Assembly: GCA_001789395.1 (NCBI GenBank)
Contig: MFZK01000022.1
Span: 81,152 to 129,413, forward strand
Origin: Candidatus Roizmanbacteria bacterium RIFCSPHIGHO2_02_FULL_37_13b
GTDB taxonomy: Bacteria; Patescibacteriota; Microgenomatia; UBA1406; HO2-37-13b
Reading direction: 5' to 3'
DNA: 48,262 nt
Shown: positions 1 to 7,059 of the stretch, piece by piece
How positions within the stretch are numbered: the stretch's first letter is position 1
Layout of the letters: the number at the start of each line of letters is the position of its first letter
Notes under the pieces: generated by a model
Databases searched by the model: none
Told to the model about the DNA's origin: nothing
What the model saw: only the letters and a program-made list of their open reading frames with translations
Position numbers and translations under genes: made by a program

Positions 1-38
1 CGTTTCGCGCCACCTGCTTTTTTATTGAGGTTTTGATA

Positions 39-194
39 TTAACGCTCGCGGGTTGGACTTAAAGGAATTACCTTCACCCCGCTCTGATCCGGTATCGGCG
101 AATAGATTTTATCTTTTCGTTGCCAAAATCTTATAATGATCAAAAGAAGAATGGATATGCCAATACAAATTAAAATAAAACCTACCTTTTTCAT
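39..194 (-). CDS. small single-span membrane protein, 51 aa
   Basis: This short frame runs ATG to TAA and begins 9 bp after the stop of the upstream GT2 gene on the same strand, so it is probably co-transcribed with it. Residues 1-2 are followed by two Lys-Lys/Val residues and a hydrophobic stretch at about 4-21 rich in Ile and Leu, then a basic segment (R22, R26, K27, K29) and a short Pro-containing tail. The layout predicts an N-terminal membrane anchor with a short exposed tail. No domain is recognised. The tail resembles the start of longer anchored CPR surface proteins, so it could be a truncated relic rather than a functional gene. Confidence 0.5.
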   Translation of the reverse strand: MKKVGFILICIGISILLLIIIRFWQRKDKIYSPIPDQSGVKVIPLSPTRER

Positions 195-203
195 TTGAAG
201 TTA

Positions 204-1139
204 TTAAAGATTAACTTTTTCTTTAATTAAATATTGCGGTCGTGACTGAATCTCTTTGTATATTTTGCCGATATACTCACCGATGATGCCAATCGTCAGA
301 AGCTGAACGCCGCCAAAAAACACGATGGCGACAAAAAGAGCTGTCCAACCAGTGACCCAATAATCATGTGGTAAAAAAAACCTTCGATATATAGCATAAA
401 GCATGCCTAAAAGTCCAAAAAAAGAGGTAAAAAAACCTAAATATGTAGCGATTTTTAGCGGTTTTGTCGAAAATGAGACGATACCATCAAGGGCAAAATT
501 AATCATCTTTGATAGCGGATAATGAGTAATGCCATGAATTCTTTTTTTTCTCTCAAATGTCACCTCATTGGACGAGAATCCTCCCCAGGCGACCAGCCCG
601 CGTAAAAAACGGGATCTTTCAGGGAACTTATTTAGAAGTTCAACAACGTCTTTATCCAATAGTCTAAAATCACCGACATCGGTCGGGATCGGGGTATCGG
701 AGAGTGAATTTATTAACCGATAAAAAATACTGGCAGTAATCTTTTTAAAAAACGATTCATCGCGCTTTTCCCGTTTAGCATATACAATTTTGAACCCCTT
801 TTGCCACTGATCAATCATTTTGGTAATTAACTCAGGTGGATCCTGAAGATCAGCGTCCATGGAGATAACGCAATCTCCGGCAGCTTGCAAATAACCGGCA
901 GAGAGAGCCATCTGATGGCCAAAATTACGCAGGAAAGAAATTAGTTTAATTTTTTGATCTTTTTTTGCATACTTTTTAATTTCTGAAGCGGTATTATCTT
1001 TTGATCCATCGTTGACAAAAATGATTTCAGACCGAAGGTCTTTAACTATTGGTAACAACTTATCCAGAAGCGGTTTGATATTAGCCTCCTCATTAAAAAC
1101 AGGAATTACAATAGAAATCAGTGAATCACTATTTGGCAT
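204..1139 (-). CDS. GT2 family glycosyltransferase (GtrB/DPM1-like), membrane anchored
   Basis: The protein (311 aa) has the GT-A fold layout of polyprenyl-phosphate glycosyltransferases: an N-terminal SIVIPVFNEE nucleotide-binding strand (about 8-18), the metal-binding DADLQDPPE motif (about 95-103), and two hydrophobic C-terminal segments (about 230-252 and 262-288). Such enzymes load a sugar from a nucleotide sugar onto an undecaprenyl-phosphate carrier at the inner face of the membrane; the donor sugar cannot be read from sequence. A minus-strand TATAAT (1152-1147) lies 7 nt before the ATG, so the transcript is probably leaderless. The GT-C type proteins at 7.8-13.3 kb could use such lipid-linked sugars, but that link is inferred. 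Confidence 0.9.
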   Translation of the reverse strand: MPNSDSLISIVIPVFNEEANIKPLLDKLLPIVKDLRSEIIFVNDGSKDNTASEIKKYAKKDQKIKLISFLRNFGHQMALSAGYLQAAGDCVISMDADLQDPPELITKMIDQWQKGFKIVYAKREKRDESFFKKITASIFYRLINSLSDTPIPTDVGDFRLLDKDVVELLNKFPERSRFLRGLVAWGGFSSNEVTFERKKRIHGITHYPLSKMINFALDGIVSFSTKPLKIATYLGFFTSFFGLLGMLYAIYRRFFLPHDYWVTGWTALFVAIVFFGGVQLLTIGIIGEYIGKIYKEIQSRPQYLIKEKVNL

Positions 1140-1174
1140 ATGGGTAATTATACAACAGCCTAATAAGTAATTAA

Positions 1175-1867
1175 TTACCTTTTCATCGAATTTAAACTTA
1201 AATACAAACCTTCTATCATGCCTGTTAATTGTCGTAGTAAAGCAAGACTCTTGGCAACTCTAATTCTCAATACTCCTTTATATTTATCTTTATTTTCATA
1301 TTGTTTTTTCCAGGTTACTTTCTGAATAAGTGGTTTTTGGAAATTGAATAATGAAATGTTAGTTATATTTGACCAATAGATTTCAATTTCACTGATTTCA
1401 TTTATGTAATTCTGATTTACTGCTAGGCGGAGTTTTAATGCATCATCTGTTATTCCAAAGCATCTTTTTAACCAATAAATAAAAAAAATTATCATTTTAG
1501 GATCAGAATTTGCAAAACCTATTTGTTTATCTTTTTTAAAACCTTCCGCCCAATATAACGCAACTCCAGCAATGAATAAATCTCTAGTAGAAAGATTGGC
1601 AATAGATTTAATGCCCTTATTATAAAGGGAGTTAATTCTTTTTTCTTTATCTACCCTTATAGATTTTAGGTAAATAGCTCTTCGACCATAATGAGGGTCT
1701 TTCATGTGTTTTTCTAATAGTTTAATTTGATCTTTTGTTAAGACAATATCTGAACACCAAATGCTTACACTTCCAGGAGAAACACTCAATTTCTGAGCGA
1801 TGTTTTTAATACTCAGTCCTTTTTTTCGAAGTTGACGGGCATGTAACTTTTCCTTAGATTTTGCCAT
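1175..1867 (-). CDS. HTH protein with LAGLIDADG-endonuclease-like core
   Basis: Residues about 8-45 form a helix-turn-helix (KKGLSIKNIAQKLSVSPGSV) like those of site-specific recombinases and small regulators. The middle holds the segment FIAGVALYWAEGFKK followed by FANSDP, which resembles a single LAGLIDADG motif with Glu in the acidic position and the following saddle strand. Such proteins recur in CPR and archaea; whether they cut DNA is not established by the sequence. The gene is divergent from the tRNA that carries a group I intron, and the two promoters share their -35 region. It could be a free-standing homing endonuclease, or simply a DNA-binding regulator. The Lys/Arg-rich C-terminal half has no other recognisable domain. 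Confidence 0.6.
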   Translation of the reverse strand: MAKSKEKLHARQLRKKGLSIKNIAQKLSVSPGSVSIWCSDIVLTKDQIKLLEKHMKDPHYGRRAIYLKSIRVDKEKRINSLYNKGIKSIANLSTRDLFIAGVALYWAEGFKKDKQIGFANSDPKMIIFFIYWLKRCFGITDDALKLRLAVNQNYINEISEIEIYWSNITNISLFNFQKPLIQKVTWKKQYENKDKYKGVLRIRVAKSLALLRQLTGMIEGLYLSLNSMKR

Positions 1868-1889
1868 GATAGAGATGGTTTATTGACCA

Positions 1890-1918
1890 ATAATATCATA
1901 TTCAATTATAATTGACAA
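1890..1918 (-). promoter_or_regulatory. sigma70-type promoter of the HTH/LAGLIDADG-like gene
   Basis: On the minus strand TTGTCA (1918-1913) is followed after 17 nt by TATTAT (1895-1890). The start codon of the 230-aa gene lies 22 nt beyond the -10 box. The -35 hexamer overlaps that of the oppositely directed tRNA promoter (TTGACA at 1912-1917). Confidence 0.65.
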
Positions 1919-1939
1919 ACTTATTACATCTGATATAAT
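1912..1939 (+). promoter_or_regulatory. sigma70-type promoter of the split tRNA gene
   Basis: TTGACA (1912-1917), a 16-nt spacer and TATAAT (1934-1939) form a consensus promoter. The -10 box ends only 5 nt before the tRNA 5' end at 1945, so transcription should start at or next to the mature tRNA end, leaving almost no leader for RNase P. Confidence 0.85.
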
Positions 1940-1944
1940 GAGAA

Positions 1945-2261
1945 TGCGGAGTAGTGTACGGTTGCACAGGAGGCTCAAAATGGGCCCTTGATGAAGTAAT
2001 TTATCACAGGAATTCAGCTATAACGGTGAAATCCTTCAACTAAGCTCAGGATAAACTCTTGATTTTACAAAGGACAACGCCGTGGGAAGTCTTCCAATGC
2101 ATAAAGCTAGGGATGACCCCGTAGAGACTATACGCTGACCCCTGAAGTAGATCTATTTTCAGCAGATCACTACAGGGTGAAGACATAGTCCGACACCTTA
2201 AGTAATTGAGGATAACAGGAAGCATAATCTCCTAGACCAGGTTCAACTCCCGGCTCCGCAA
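1945..2261 (+). tRNA. tRNA with CAU anticodon (Met or Ile2), interrupted by a group I intron
   Basis: The exons are 1945-1975 and 2223-2261. Joined, they give acceptor TGCGGAG/CTCCGCA, D stem GTGT/GCAC with GG in the loop, anticodon stem GGAGG/TCTCC, loop CTCATAA (anticodon CAT), a 4-nt variable loop, and T arm CCAGG-TTCAACT-CCCGG with one A-C mismatch. CCA is not encoded. The anticodon stem lacks the three G-C pairs typical of initiators, and 11-24 is T-A as in elongators, so elongator Met or lysidine-modified Ile2 is more likely than fMet. The discriminator base is A. The split lies between U33 and C34, directly 5' of the anticodon. Confidence 0.85.
1976..2222 (+). ncRNA. group I self-splicing intron, 247 nt, no internal ORF
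   Basis: The intron follows a U (U33 of the tRNA) and ends with G (2222), as group I splice sites require. An internal guide (GGCC near 1983-1986) can pair with the exon end GGCU to form P1 with a U-G wobble at the 5' splice site. Core elements are visible: the Q-like block AACGCCGTGGGAAG (about 2076-2089), P7 as GACTA (2126-2130) with TAGTC (2186-2190), and the S-like block GAAGACATAGTCC (about 2179-2191). A long P8-type hairpin (CCCTG/CAGGG, GTAG/CTAC, ATCT/AGAT) lies between them. The small size and core suggest subgroup IC3, the usual bacterial tRNA intron class. No endonuclease is encoded inside. Confidence 0.85.
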
Positions 2262-2266
2262 CATTT

Positions 2267-2617
2267 TCACAAAAACAACTCTAACCACTGCTTATAGGCT
2301 GGGATGATAGGAGTAGGTGATGGAGTCAAAATCGGGGTTACCTTAGGCACGATAACGACCATTTCACCAGGTTTGGCCAGATTCAATTGTTCACGAATAT
2401 TGCGCTCAACTTGGTAAAGATCTTTACTTTTTACAATATCGCTTTTCAGCTTACTATTTTTCTGCTTTTCAGCCTCATATTCCTTCTTGTAGACTTCAGC
2501 AAATTGGAATTTACTTCGATAGTCATATATTGTCCTTAGAAGTGAATAAACCATAAACAAAGCAATAATTAAAAACAGATAATTAATAATCCTGTTTTTC
2601 GGTTGTTGTGGTCTCAT
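2267..2617 (-). CDS. FtsB/DivIC-like septum formation initiator protein
   Basis: The protein (116 aa from the chosen start) has a short cytoplasmic N-terminus, one membrane span (about 13-30), a coiled-coil stretch rich in Lys/Glu (about 40-68), and the family signature YQVERNIREQLNLAKPGEMV, ending in a Pro/Thr tail. FtsB/DivIC proteins join FtsL and FtsQ in the divisome. The start at 2617 is preferred over the in-frame ATG at 2656 because TATAAT (minus strand 2629-2624) sits 6 nt before it and the extra codons fall inside a dispersed palindromic repeat. Its stop is 5 bp from the 3' end of the convergent tRNA. The Thr/Pro tail after the FtsB core is unusual. Confidence 0.8.
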   Translation of the reverse strand: MRPQQPKNRIINYLFLIIALFMVYSLLRTIYDYRSKFQFAEVYKKEYEAEKQKNSKLKSDIVKSKDLYQVERNIREQLNLAKPGEMVVIVPKVTPILTPSPTPIIPAYKQWLELFL

Positions 2618-2633
2618 GTAAGTATTATAATTC

Positions 2634-2680
2634 ACCCCCGAGGTTCTTATCATCATGGATTAGTGTCTAACCTCGGGGGT
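2634..2680. repeat. dispersed palindromic repeat, copy 1 (CCCCCGAGGTT family)
   Basis: A 12-bp inverted repeat (ACCCCCGAGGTT / AACCTCGGGGGT) encloses a 23-nt loop. A second copy at 22794-22839 keeps both arms and nearly all of the loop. This copy sits 5 bp upstream of the ftsB-like -10 box and between divergent genes. Confidence 0.85.
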
Positions 2681-2728
2681 GGTGGGCGAGTGGTGGGAGA
2701 CTTGAGGATGGGGAGGAAAAAATTGAGT

Positions 2729-2757
2729 TTGCAATCCAGCTTTTTGTATGATATTAT
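2729..2757 (+). promoter_or_regulatory. promoter of the tyrosine recombinase gene, probably leaderless
   Basis: TTGCAA (2729-2734), a 17-nt spacer and TATTAT (2752-2757) are followed 8 nt later by the ATG, so the transcript would begin at or within a base or two of the start codon. Confidence 0.65.
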
Positions 2758-2765
2758 AGGGTCAT

Positions 2766-3608
2766 ATGCAATCCCAAGATCTTCGGGGACTTATTAATGC
2801 TTTTATTGAAAATTTAAAGCAATCAGGCAAATCTAACTTCACAATTATTGCTTACAAAAAAGATTTGGAGCAATTTATAGGCTTTTTGGTATCAGAACAA
2901 ATTAACGATGTTAAAAGCGTGACTAAAGAGCATGTCAGCGGCTTTATCCAGAAGCTTATCACTGAAAACTATACAAAAAAGTCAGCCTCAAGAAAATTAA
3001 ATTCGATCCGGACTTTTTTCCGATTTTTAAAACAAGAGGAAGTAATAAGCCAAAATCCTTCTCTTGAGGTTTCCCATCCAAAATACACCCAAAGTCCTCC
3101 TCGGATTTTATCTAAGCTGGAATATCGGGGACTGCGGGATTTTGCCAAAGAAGACTCTAGAACCTATGCCATTGTTGAACTTTTACTTCAAACTGGTTTA
3201 CGGATTGGAGAGCTCGCAGCTATTAATGTCAGTGATATAAAGGACGATTCATTAATAGTCGCAAAGCGAAGTATTCCCTTAAACAAAGCTGTAAAAAAGG
3301 CTATTGATGACTATATTCAAGTTCGTCATAAAACTGAAGATGGTCATCTTTTTGTCACTAAAACCGGCCGGCCACTATTAATAAGAAATATAAGAACTAT
3401 AATTTCCCGTTGTTTCCGGGAGATTGGCATTGACAATGCCAAAGTTCAGGACTTGAGAAATACATTTATCGCCTATCAGCTGATGAGCGGTGCTTCTATT
3501 TCATATATATCTAAAATTGTAGGTCATAAACGATTATCTTCTACTGAAAAATATCTTAACCTCGTAAAAGAGGCTCCTGAGAAAAAGGATAGACTTGGAG
3601 AGCTCTGA
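2766..3608 (+). CDS. tyrosine recombinase, XerC/XerD/XerA-like
   Basis: At 280 aa this is the usual length of Xer recombinases. An N-terminal SAM-like core-binding domain (about 5-90) is followed by the catalytic domain. Catalytic residues visible are R146 (in TGLRIGE), probably K167, R231, H254 (in VGHK) and nucleophile Y263 (in EKYL). The first His of the usual HxxR motif is replaced: the segment reads QDLR (Q228). Xer proteins resolve chromosome dimers at dif; a chromosomal role fits the absence of mobile cargo around it, but an integron- or phage-type role cannot be excluded. The start is supported by the promoter ending 8 nt upstream. Confidence 0.85.
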   Translation: MQSQDLRGLINAFIENLKQSGKSNFTIIAYKKDLEQFIGFLVSEQINDVKSVTKEHVSGFIQKLITENYTKKSASRKLNSIRTFFRFLKQEEVISQNPSLEVSHPKYTQSPPRILSKLEYRGLRDFAKEDSRTYAIVELLLQTGLRIGELAAINVSDIKDDSLIVAKRSIPLNKAVKKAIDDYIQVRHKTEDGHLFVTKTGRPLLIRNIRTIISRCFREIGIDNAKVQDLRNTFIAYQLMSGASISYISKIVGHKRLSSTEKYLNLVKEAPEKKDRLGEL

Positions 3609-3610
3609 TT

Positions 3611-3660
3611 CATGATTCATGAAGCATGAAACATGAAGCATAAAGCATAAAGCATGAAGC
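3611..3660. repeat. degenerate CATGAAG/CATGAAA heptamer array
   Basis: About seven imperfect 7-bp units (CATGAAG, CATGAAA, CATAAAG) fill the gap after the recombinase gene. Arrays of the same unit lie at 6976-7026, 13914-13948, 14304-14333 and inside the MBL gene near 32395-32424. No spacers are present, so this is not a CRISPR. Confidence 0.75.
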
Positions 3661-3706
3661 AATCATTTTCGTCACATTATTTCATACAACATAATATACT
3701 TATTTC

Positions 3707-4114
3707 ATGATTCTTAAGATCTTCACCGATGGTGGTTCAAAAGGCAATCCTGGTCCATCTGCAATTGGCGTATCATTCATTAAAGATGAAAAGGAAGTAT
3801 TTAAATATCGGGAAGATATCGGTCTGGCAACAAATAATGTTGCTGAATACGCGGCACTCATAAAAGCTATGGAGTTGATTAAATCGAATAGTTCAGGCTT
3901 CATGGATAATGTTTCAACTATCGTATTTAATTCCGACTCCAAACTCATGGTTAATCAAGTAAACGGCTTGTATAAAGTCAAAAATAGTCGAATCCGTGAA
4001 TTTATCATGAAAATAAGAATATTGGAGAGTGAAATTAAACTTCCGATTAAATATCAACAAATTCCTCGGGAAAAGAACCTTCGTGCAGATAATTTGGTCA
4101 ACAATAAGTATTAA
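3707..4114 (+). CDS. ribonuclease HI family protein
   Basis: The protein (135 aa) matches the RNase H fold: the first strand carries D8 in FTDGGSKGNPGP, followed by E47 in NVAEYAAL, D77 in NSDSKL, and D128 in the final RADNLVN. These four acidic residues form the two-metal site that cuts RNA in RNA-DNA hybrids. The length is typical of the shorter Bacillus/archaeal-type RNase HI without the basic protrusion. It probably removes R-loops and Okazaki primers. The 3' end overlaps the convergent TPR gene by 4 bp. Confidence 0.88.
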   Translation: MILKIFTDGGSKGNPGPSAIGVSFIKDEKEVFKYREDIGLATNNVAEYAALIKAMELIKSNSSGFMDNVSTIVFNSDSKLMVNQVNGLYKVKNSRIREFIMKIRILESEIKLPIKYQQIPREKNLRADNLVNNKY

Positions 4115-4554
4115 TGCAAATCTTCCAAGTCTTTATGAAATAACAATGGATCGACTTGTTTTGCCAGATTATAATAATGGTTCGATGAGGAAATATTGCC
4201 ATCTTGATAGTAGATATAGGCCAAATTCAACAAAACATCACGGGCAAATGGATTTTTTTTAAGTAAAGATAGTAATTGATTAATTTTTTGGTGTCTTAAA
4301 TTTTGCTCTGCAGTGACTTTTTCTTCTATTTTCTCCCCATGAATTGATTTAAATAGCGTCAATTGTTCTTTGTAAATAGATTGTTTATTAAGCAGTCTTA
4401 AGAGCATTATTGCAGCGTCTTGACGGGCATCATAAGATACAGCAAAAAGAAGCGGAGAGAGGTCTTGAGTCAAATAAATATTGGCGATACAAAAGAGAGT
4501 GGTTAAAGAGAGAGCGAAAGCAAGAAATAATTCTTTTGTATCCTGTCGGGACAT
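4111..4554 (-). CDS. membrane-anchored protein with a TPR-like C-terminus
   Basis: The protein (147 aa) starts with a short polar segment, then a hydrophobic span (about 10-28). The rest is helical, with a C-terminal pair resembling one tetratricopeptide repeat (NPFARDVLLNLAYIYYQDGN, then NHYYNLAKQVDP). This suggests an anchored protein-protein interaction module. No enzyme motif is visible. It overlaps the 3' end of the RNase HI gene by 4 bp in convergent orientation and is divergent from the HerA-like ATPase gene. Function unknown. Confidence 0.65.
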   Translation of the reverse strand: MSRQDTKELFLAFALSLTTLFCIANIYLTQDLSPLLFAVSYDARQDAAIMLLRLLNKQSIYKEQLTLFKSIHGEKIEEKVTAEQNLRHQKINQLLSLLKKNPFARDVLLNLAYIYYQDGNISSSNHYYNLAKQVDPLLFHKDLEDLH

Positions 4555-4583
4555 GAATTATATTATAACTCGATTTTTAGGTT

Positions 4584-4612
4584 TTGTTAATTTGATCGTT
4601 TTTTTCTATAAT
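4584..4612 (+). promoter_or_regulatory. promoter of the HerA-like ATPase gene, probably leaderless
   Basis: TTGTTA (4584-4589), a 17-nt spacer and consensus TATAAT (4607-4612) are followed 8 nt later by the ATG at 4621. No Shine-Dalgarno sequence precedes the start. Confidence 0.7.
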
Positions 4613-4620
4613 CATAAGTA

Positions 4621-6975
4621 ATGGGTGATGTATTTTTTCAGCAATTATTCAACGGTTTCATATTTGCAATGCTTCTTTTTTTTGCATTCGGGTTATCAAT
4701 AACTATCACCGTCCTGTTTTTTTATTTAATTATTTTATTTTTCCGTTTAAAAAGTCGAGAAAAATTGTCTCTGGAGATGGTGACAATGGAGGTTCGAGTT
4801 CCAAAAGATAATGAGATCAAAATCGATGCTGCCGAACAATTTTTTACCTCTTTGTCAAATTTAAAGAAAGCAGGCAGATTCGCTTTTACCCAAACATCGG
4901 ATGTATTAAGCTTCGAGATGATCGGAAAACATGCTGATTTACGATTTTATTTCTCTGCTCCTTCAAAGATTAAAGATATGGTGGAAAAACAAATTTATGC
5001 TTTCTATCCCCAGGCTGATATTCGAGTTGTTGAGGAACCAAATATTTTTTCAGAGGAAGGGAAAGTGGCTTTCGTATCATTAAAGCAAGAAAATACCGTC
5101 TATCAACCGATTAAAACCTATAAAGAATTACCCACAGATCCTCTCGCCGGATTGACTTCAGCTTTGTCCAAAATGGGTGAAGGAGAAGGTGCAGCAATCC
5201 AAATTCTTCTACGGACTACATCGACAAAGTGGAAAAAACAAGGTAAATCATATATTTCATCTACTAAAAAAAAGGAGGCTTCACCTGACGAAGCTACTTT
5301 TAAGGTAGATCCAAAAGTTCTGGAGCGAATTGATGAAAAAACTCAACGTCCGGGATTTGAAGTAGCTCTGCGAGCGGTAGTGTCTTCTAAAGATATGGAT
5401 TCGGCTGAAATGCATTTATCTAATATAAAGGCTGCTTTTTCACAATTTGCTTCCGAGCTTAACAGTTTTACTTCTAGCAGGATCTTGTTTAAAGGTGGAT
5501 TTATGATCAATTTTATCTATAGATTCTTTCCCATATTTGAACTGCCTTTTTTTAAGTCATCGTCAATCCTATCTTCAGATGAACTGGCAACCATTTTTCA
5601 TTTTCCAAATAAAACAGTTGAGACACCTCATATCAGATGGTTAAAAGCCAAGACTGCGCCCGTCCCTCCTGAGATACCCCGAGAAGAAGGTACGTTTATA
5701 GGGGCTGGTCATTACCGGGGAGTAAAACGGAAAGTCAATATCGGAATTGAAGACCGCAGGCGACATATATATATCATTGGAAAAACAGGTACTGGTAAAT
5801 CAGAATTACTTCACGATATGGCGACTCAAGACATAAAAGCAGGATTTGGAGTCTGTGTCATTGATCCGCATGGAGATTTGATTGACAATATCCTTAAATA
5901 TATTCCACCTGAAAGAGCAGAAGATGTAATCTATTTTGATCCTTCAGATTACGATCGACCTTTGGGGATAAATTTCTTTGAAGCGCAAGATGAGCAGCAA
6001 AAACATTTAATCTCAACTTCAATAATAAATTTAATGTATAAGCTTTACGATCCACAAAGGACTGGGATAATCGGCCCGAGATTTGAACATGCAGTTAGAA
6101 ATGCAATGTTGTCGGTGATGTATGAAGAAGGAGCTACTTTTATTGAAGTAATGAGAATTCTGCAGGATCCAAAATATGTCAATGAACTGTTGCCTAAAAT
6201 TCAAGACCCGATTATAAGACGATACTGGACTGATCAGATCGCTCAGACATCAGATTTCCACAAGTCGGAGGTTTTAGATTATATCGTCTCTAAATTTGGT
6301 CGATTTGTCACTAATAAAGCAATGAGAAATATCGTCGGGCAATCAAAATCATCATTTGATTTCCGGGATATCATGGACAATGGAAAGATATTACTTATCA
6401 ATCTGTCAAAAGGAAAAATCGGAGAAGAAAATTCAAATTTTTTGGGATTGGTTATGATCCCAAAAATATTAATTGCAGCGATGAGTCGACAGGATATTCC
6501 TGAGGATAAGCGACGTGATTTTTATCTATATGTCGACGAGTTTCAAAATTTTGCTACCCCGGATTTTGCCGTTATTTTATCTGAGGCGAGAAAGTACCAC
6601 CTTAATTTAACTGTCGCCAATCAATTCATCGGCCAAGTAGACGAAGAGGTAAAAAATGCTGTCTTTGGTAATGTAGGAACTCTTATCTGTTTCCGCGTTG
6701 GAGTAACTGATGCTTCATATTTGGCCCATGAGTTTCAACCGGTTTTTGGTGAGACGGATTTAATTAATATTGATCGATTTCATGCTTACATGAAAACAAT
6801 TGTTGATAATGAACCTGTAGCTCCCTTTTCTGTTGATATGACCAAAGACATAAAAAAAATCAAGTCTCAGGCGAATGAAAAAATATCACAAGCTATAGTT
6901 CAGCTTTCTAGACTTAAATTCGGTAAGCCAAAAGAGCTGGTTGAAGCAGAGATTGCTCAGCGGGCGAGACTATGA
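4621..6975 (+). CDS. membrane-anchored HerA/VirB4/TraD-like ATPase (DUF87 type)
   Basis: The protein (784 aa) has an N-terminal membrane span (about 10-38), a 300-residue domain of unknown role, then a RecA-fold motor. The Walker A motif GKTGTGKS lies near residues 387-394, followed by VIDPHGDLID. The Walker B/sensor segment YVDEFQNF lies near 635-643, and ANQF follows as in conjugation coupling proteins. HerA, VirB4 and TraD ATPases drive DNA or protein across membranes. CPR genomes commonly encode such a protein beside type IV pilus genes, where roles in DNA uptake or transfer are suggested but unproven. No relaxase or other secretion genes surround it here. Confidence 0.85.
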   Translation: MGDVFFQQLFNGFIFAMLLFFAFGLSITITVLFFYLIILFFRLKSREKLSLEMVTMEVRVPKDNEIKIDAAEQFFTSLSNLKKAGRFAFTQTSDVLSFEMIGKHADLRFYFSAPSKIKDMVEKQIYAFYPQADIRVVEEPNIFSEEGKVAFVSLKQENTVYQPIKTYKELPTDPLAGLTSALSKMGEGEGAAIQILLRTTSTKWKKQGKSYISSTKKKEASPDEATFKVDPKVLERIDEKTQRPGFEVALRAVVSSKDMDSAEMHLSNIKAAFSQFASELNSFTSSRILFKGGFMINFIYRFFPIFELPFFKSSSILSSDELATIFHFPNKTVETPHIRWLKAKTAPVPPEIPREEGTFIGAGHYRGVKRKVNIGIEDRRRHIYIIGKTGTGKSELLHDMATQDIKAGFGVCVIDPHGDLIDNILKYIPPERAEDVIYFDPSDYDRPLGINFFEAQDEQQKHLISTSIINLMYKLYDPQRTGIIGPRFEHAVRNAMLSVMYEEGATFIEVMRILQDPKYVNELLPKIQDPIIRRYWTDQIAQTSDFHKSEVLDYIVSKFGRFVTNKAMRNIVGQSKSSFDFRDIMDNGKILLINLSKGKIGEENSNFLGLVMIPKILIAAMSRQDIPEDKRRDFYLYVDEFQNFATPDFAVILSEARKYHLNLTVANQFIGQVDEEVKNAVFGNVGTLICFRVGVTDASYLAHEFQPVFGETDLINIDRFHAYMKTIVDNEPVAPFSVDMTKDIKKIKSQANEKISQAIVQLSRLKFGKPKELVEAEIAQRARL

Positions 6976-7026
6976 TCATGGATCATGAAACTTGAAACAT
7001 GAAGCATGGAGTATGAAACATGAAAT
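6976..7026. repeat. degenerate CATGAAA heptamer array
   Basis: The gap after the ATPase gene holds imperfect 7-bp units (CATGGAT, CATGAAA, CTTGAAA, CATGAAG, TATGAAA). It is the same family as at 3611-3660. Confidence 0.7.
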
Positions 7027-7059
7027 ACAGGTGATGTAATATTTGTTATTTATATAGAT

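Noticed and set aside
1945-2261. Reading the tRNA as tRNA-Leu(CAA) from CTCAAAA without an intron boundary at U33
   Set aside because: The variable loop is only 4 nt, whereas Leu tRNAs have a long arm, and the group I splice rules (U before, G at the end) fit only the split giving CTCATAA.
2618-2656. Longer start for the FtsB-like protein
   Set aside because: The extra codons lie in the palindromic repeat and upstream of the -10 box, so they would not be transcribed from that promoter.
3611-3660. CRISPR-like array
   Set aside because: The units are 7 bp and contiguous, with no unique spacers and no cas genes.
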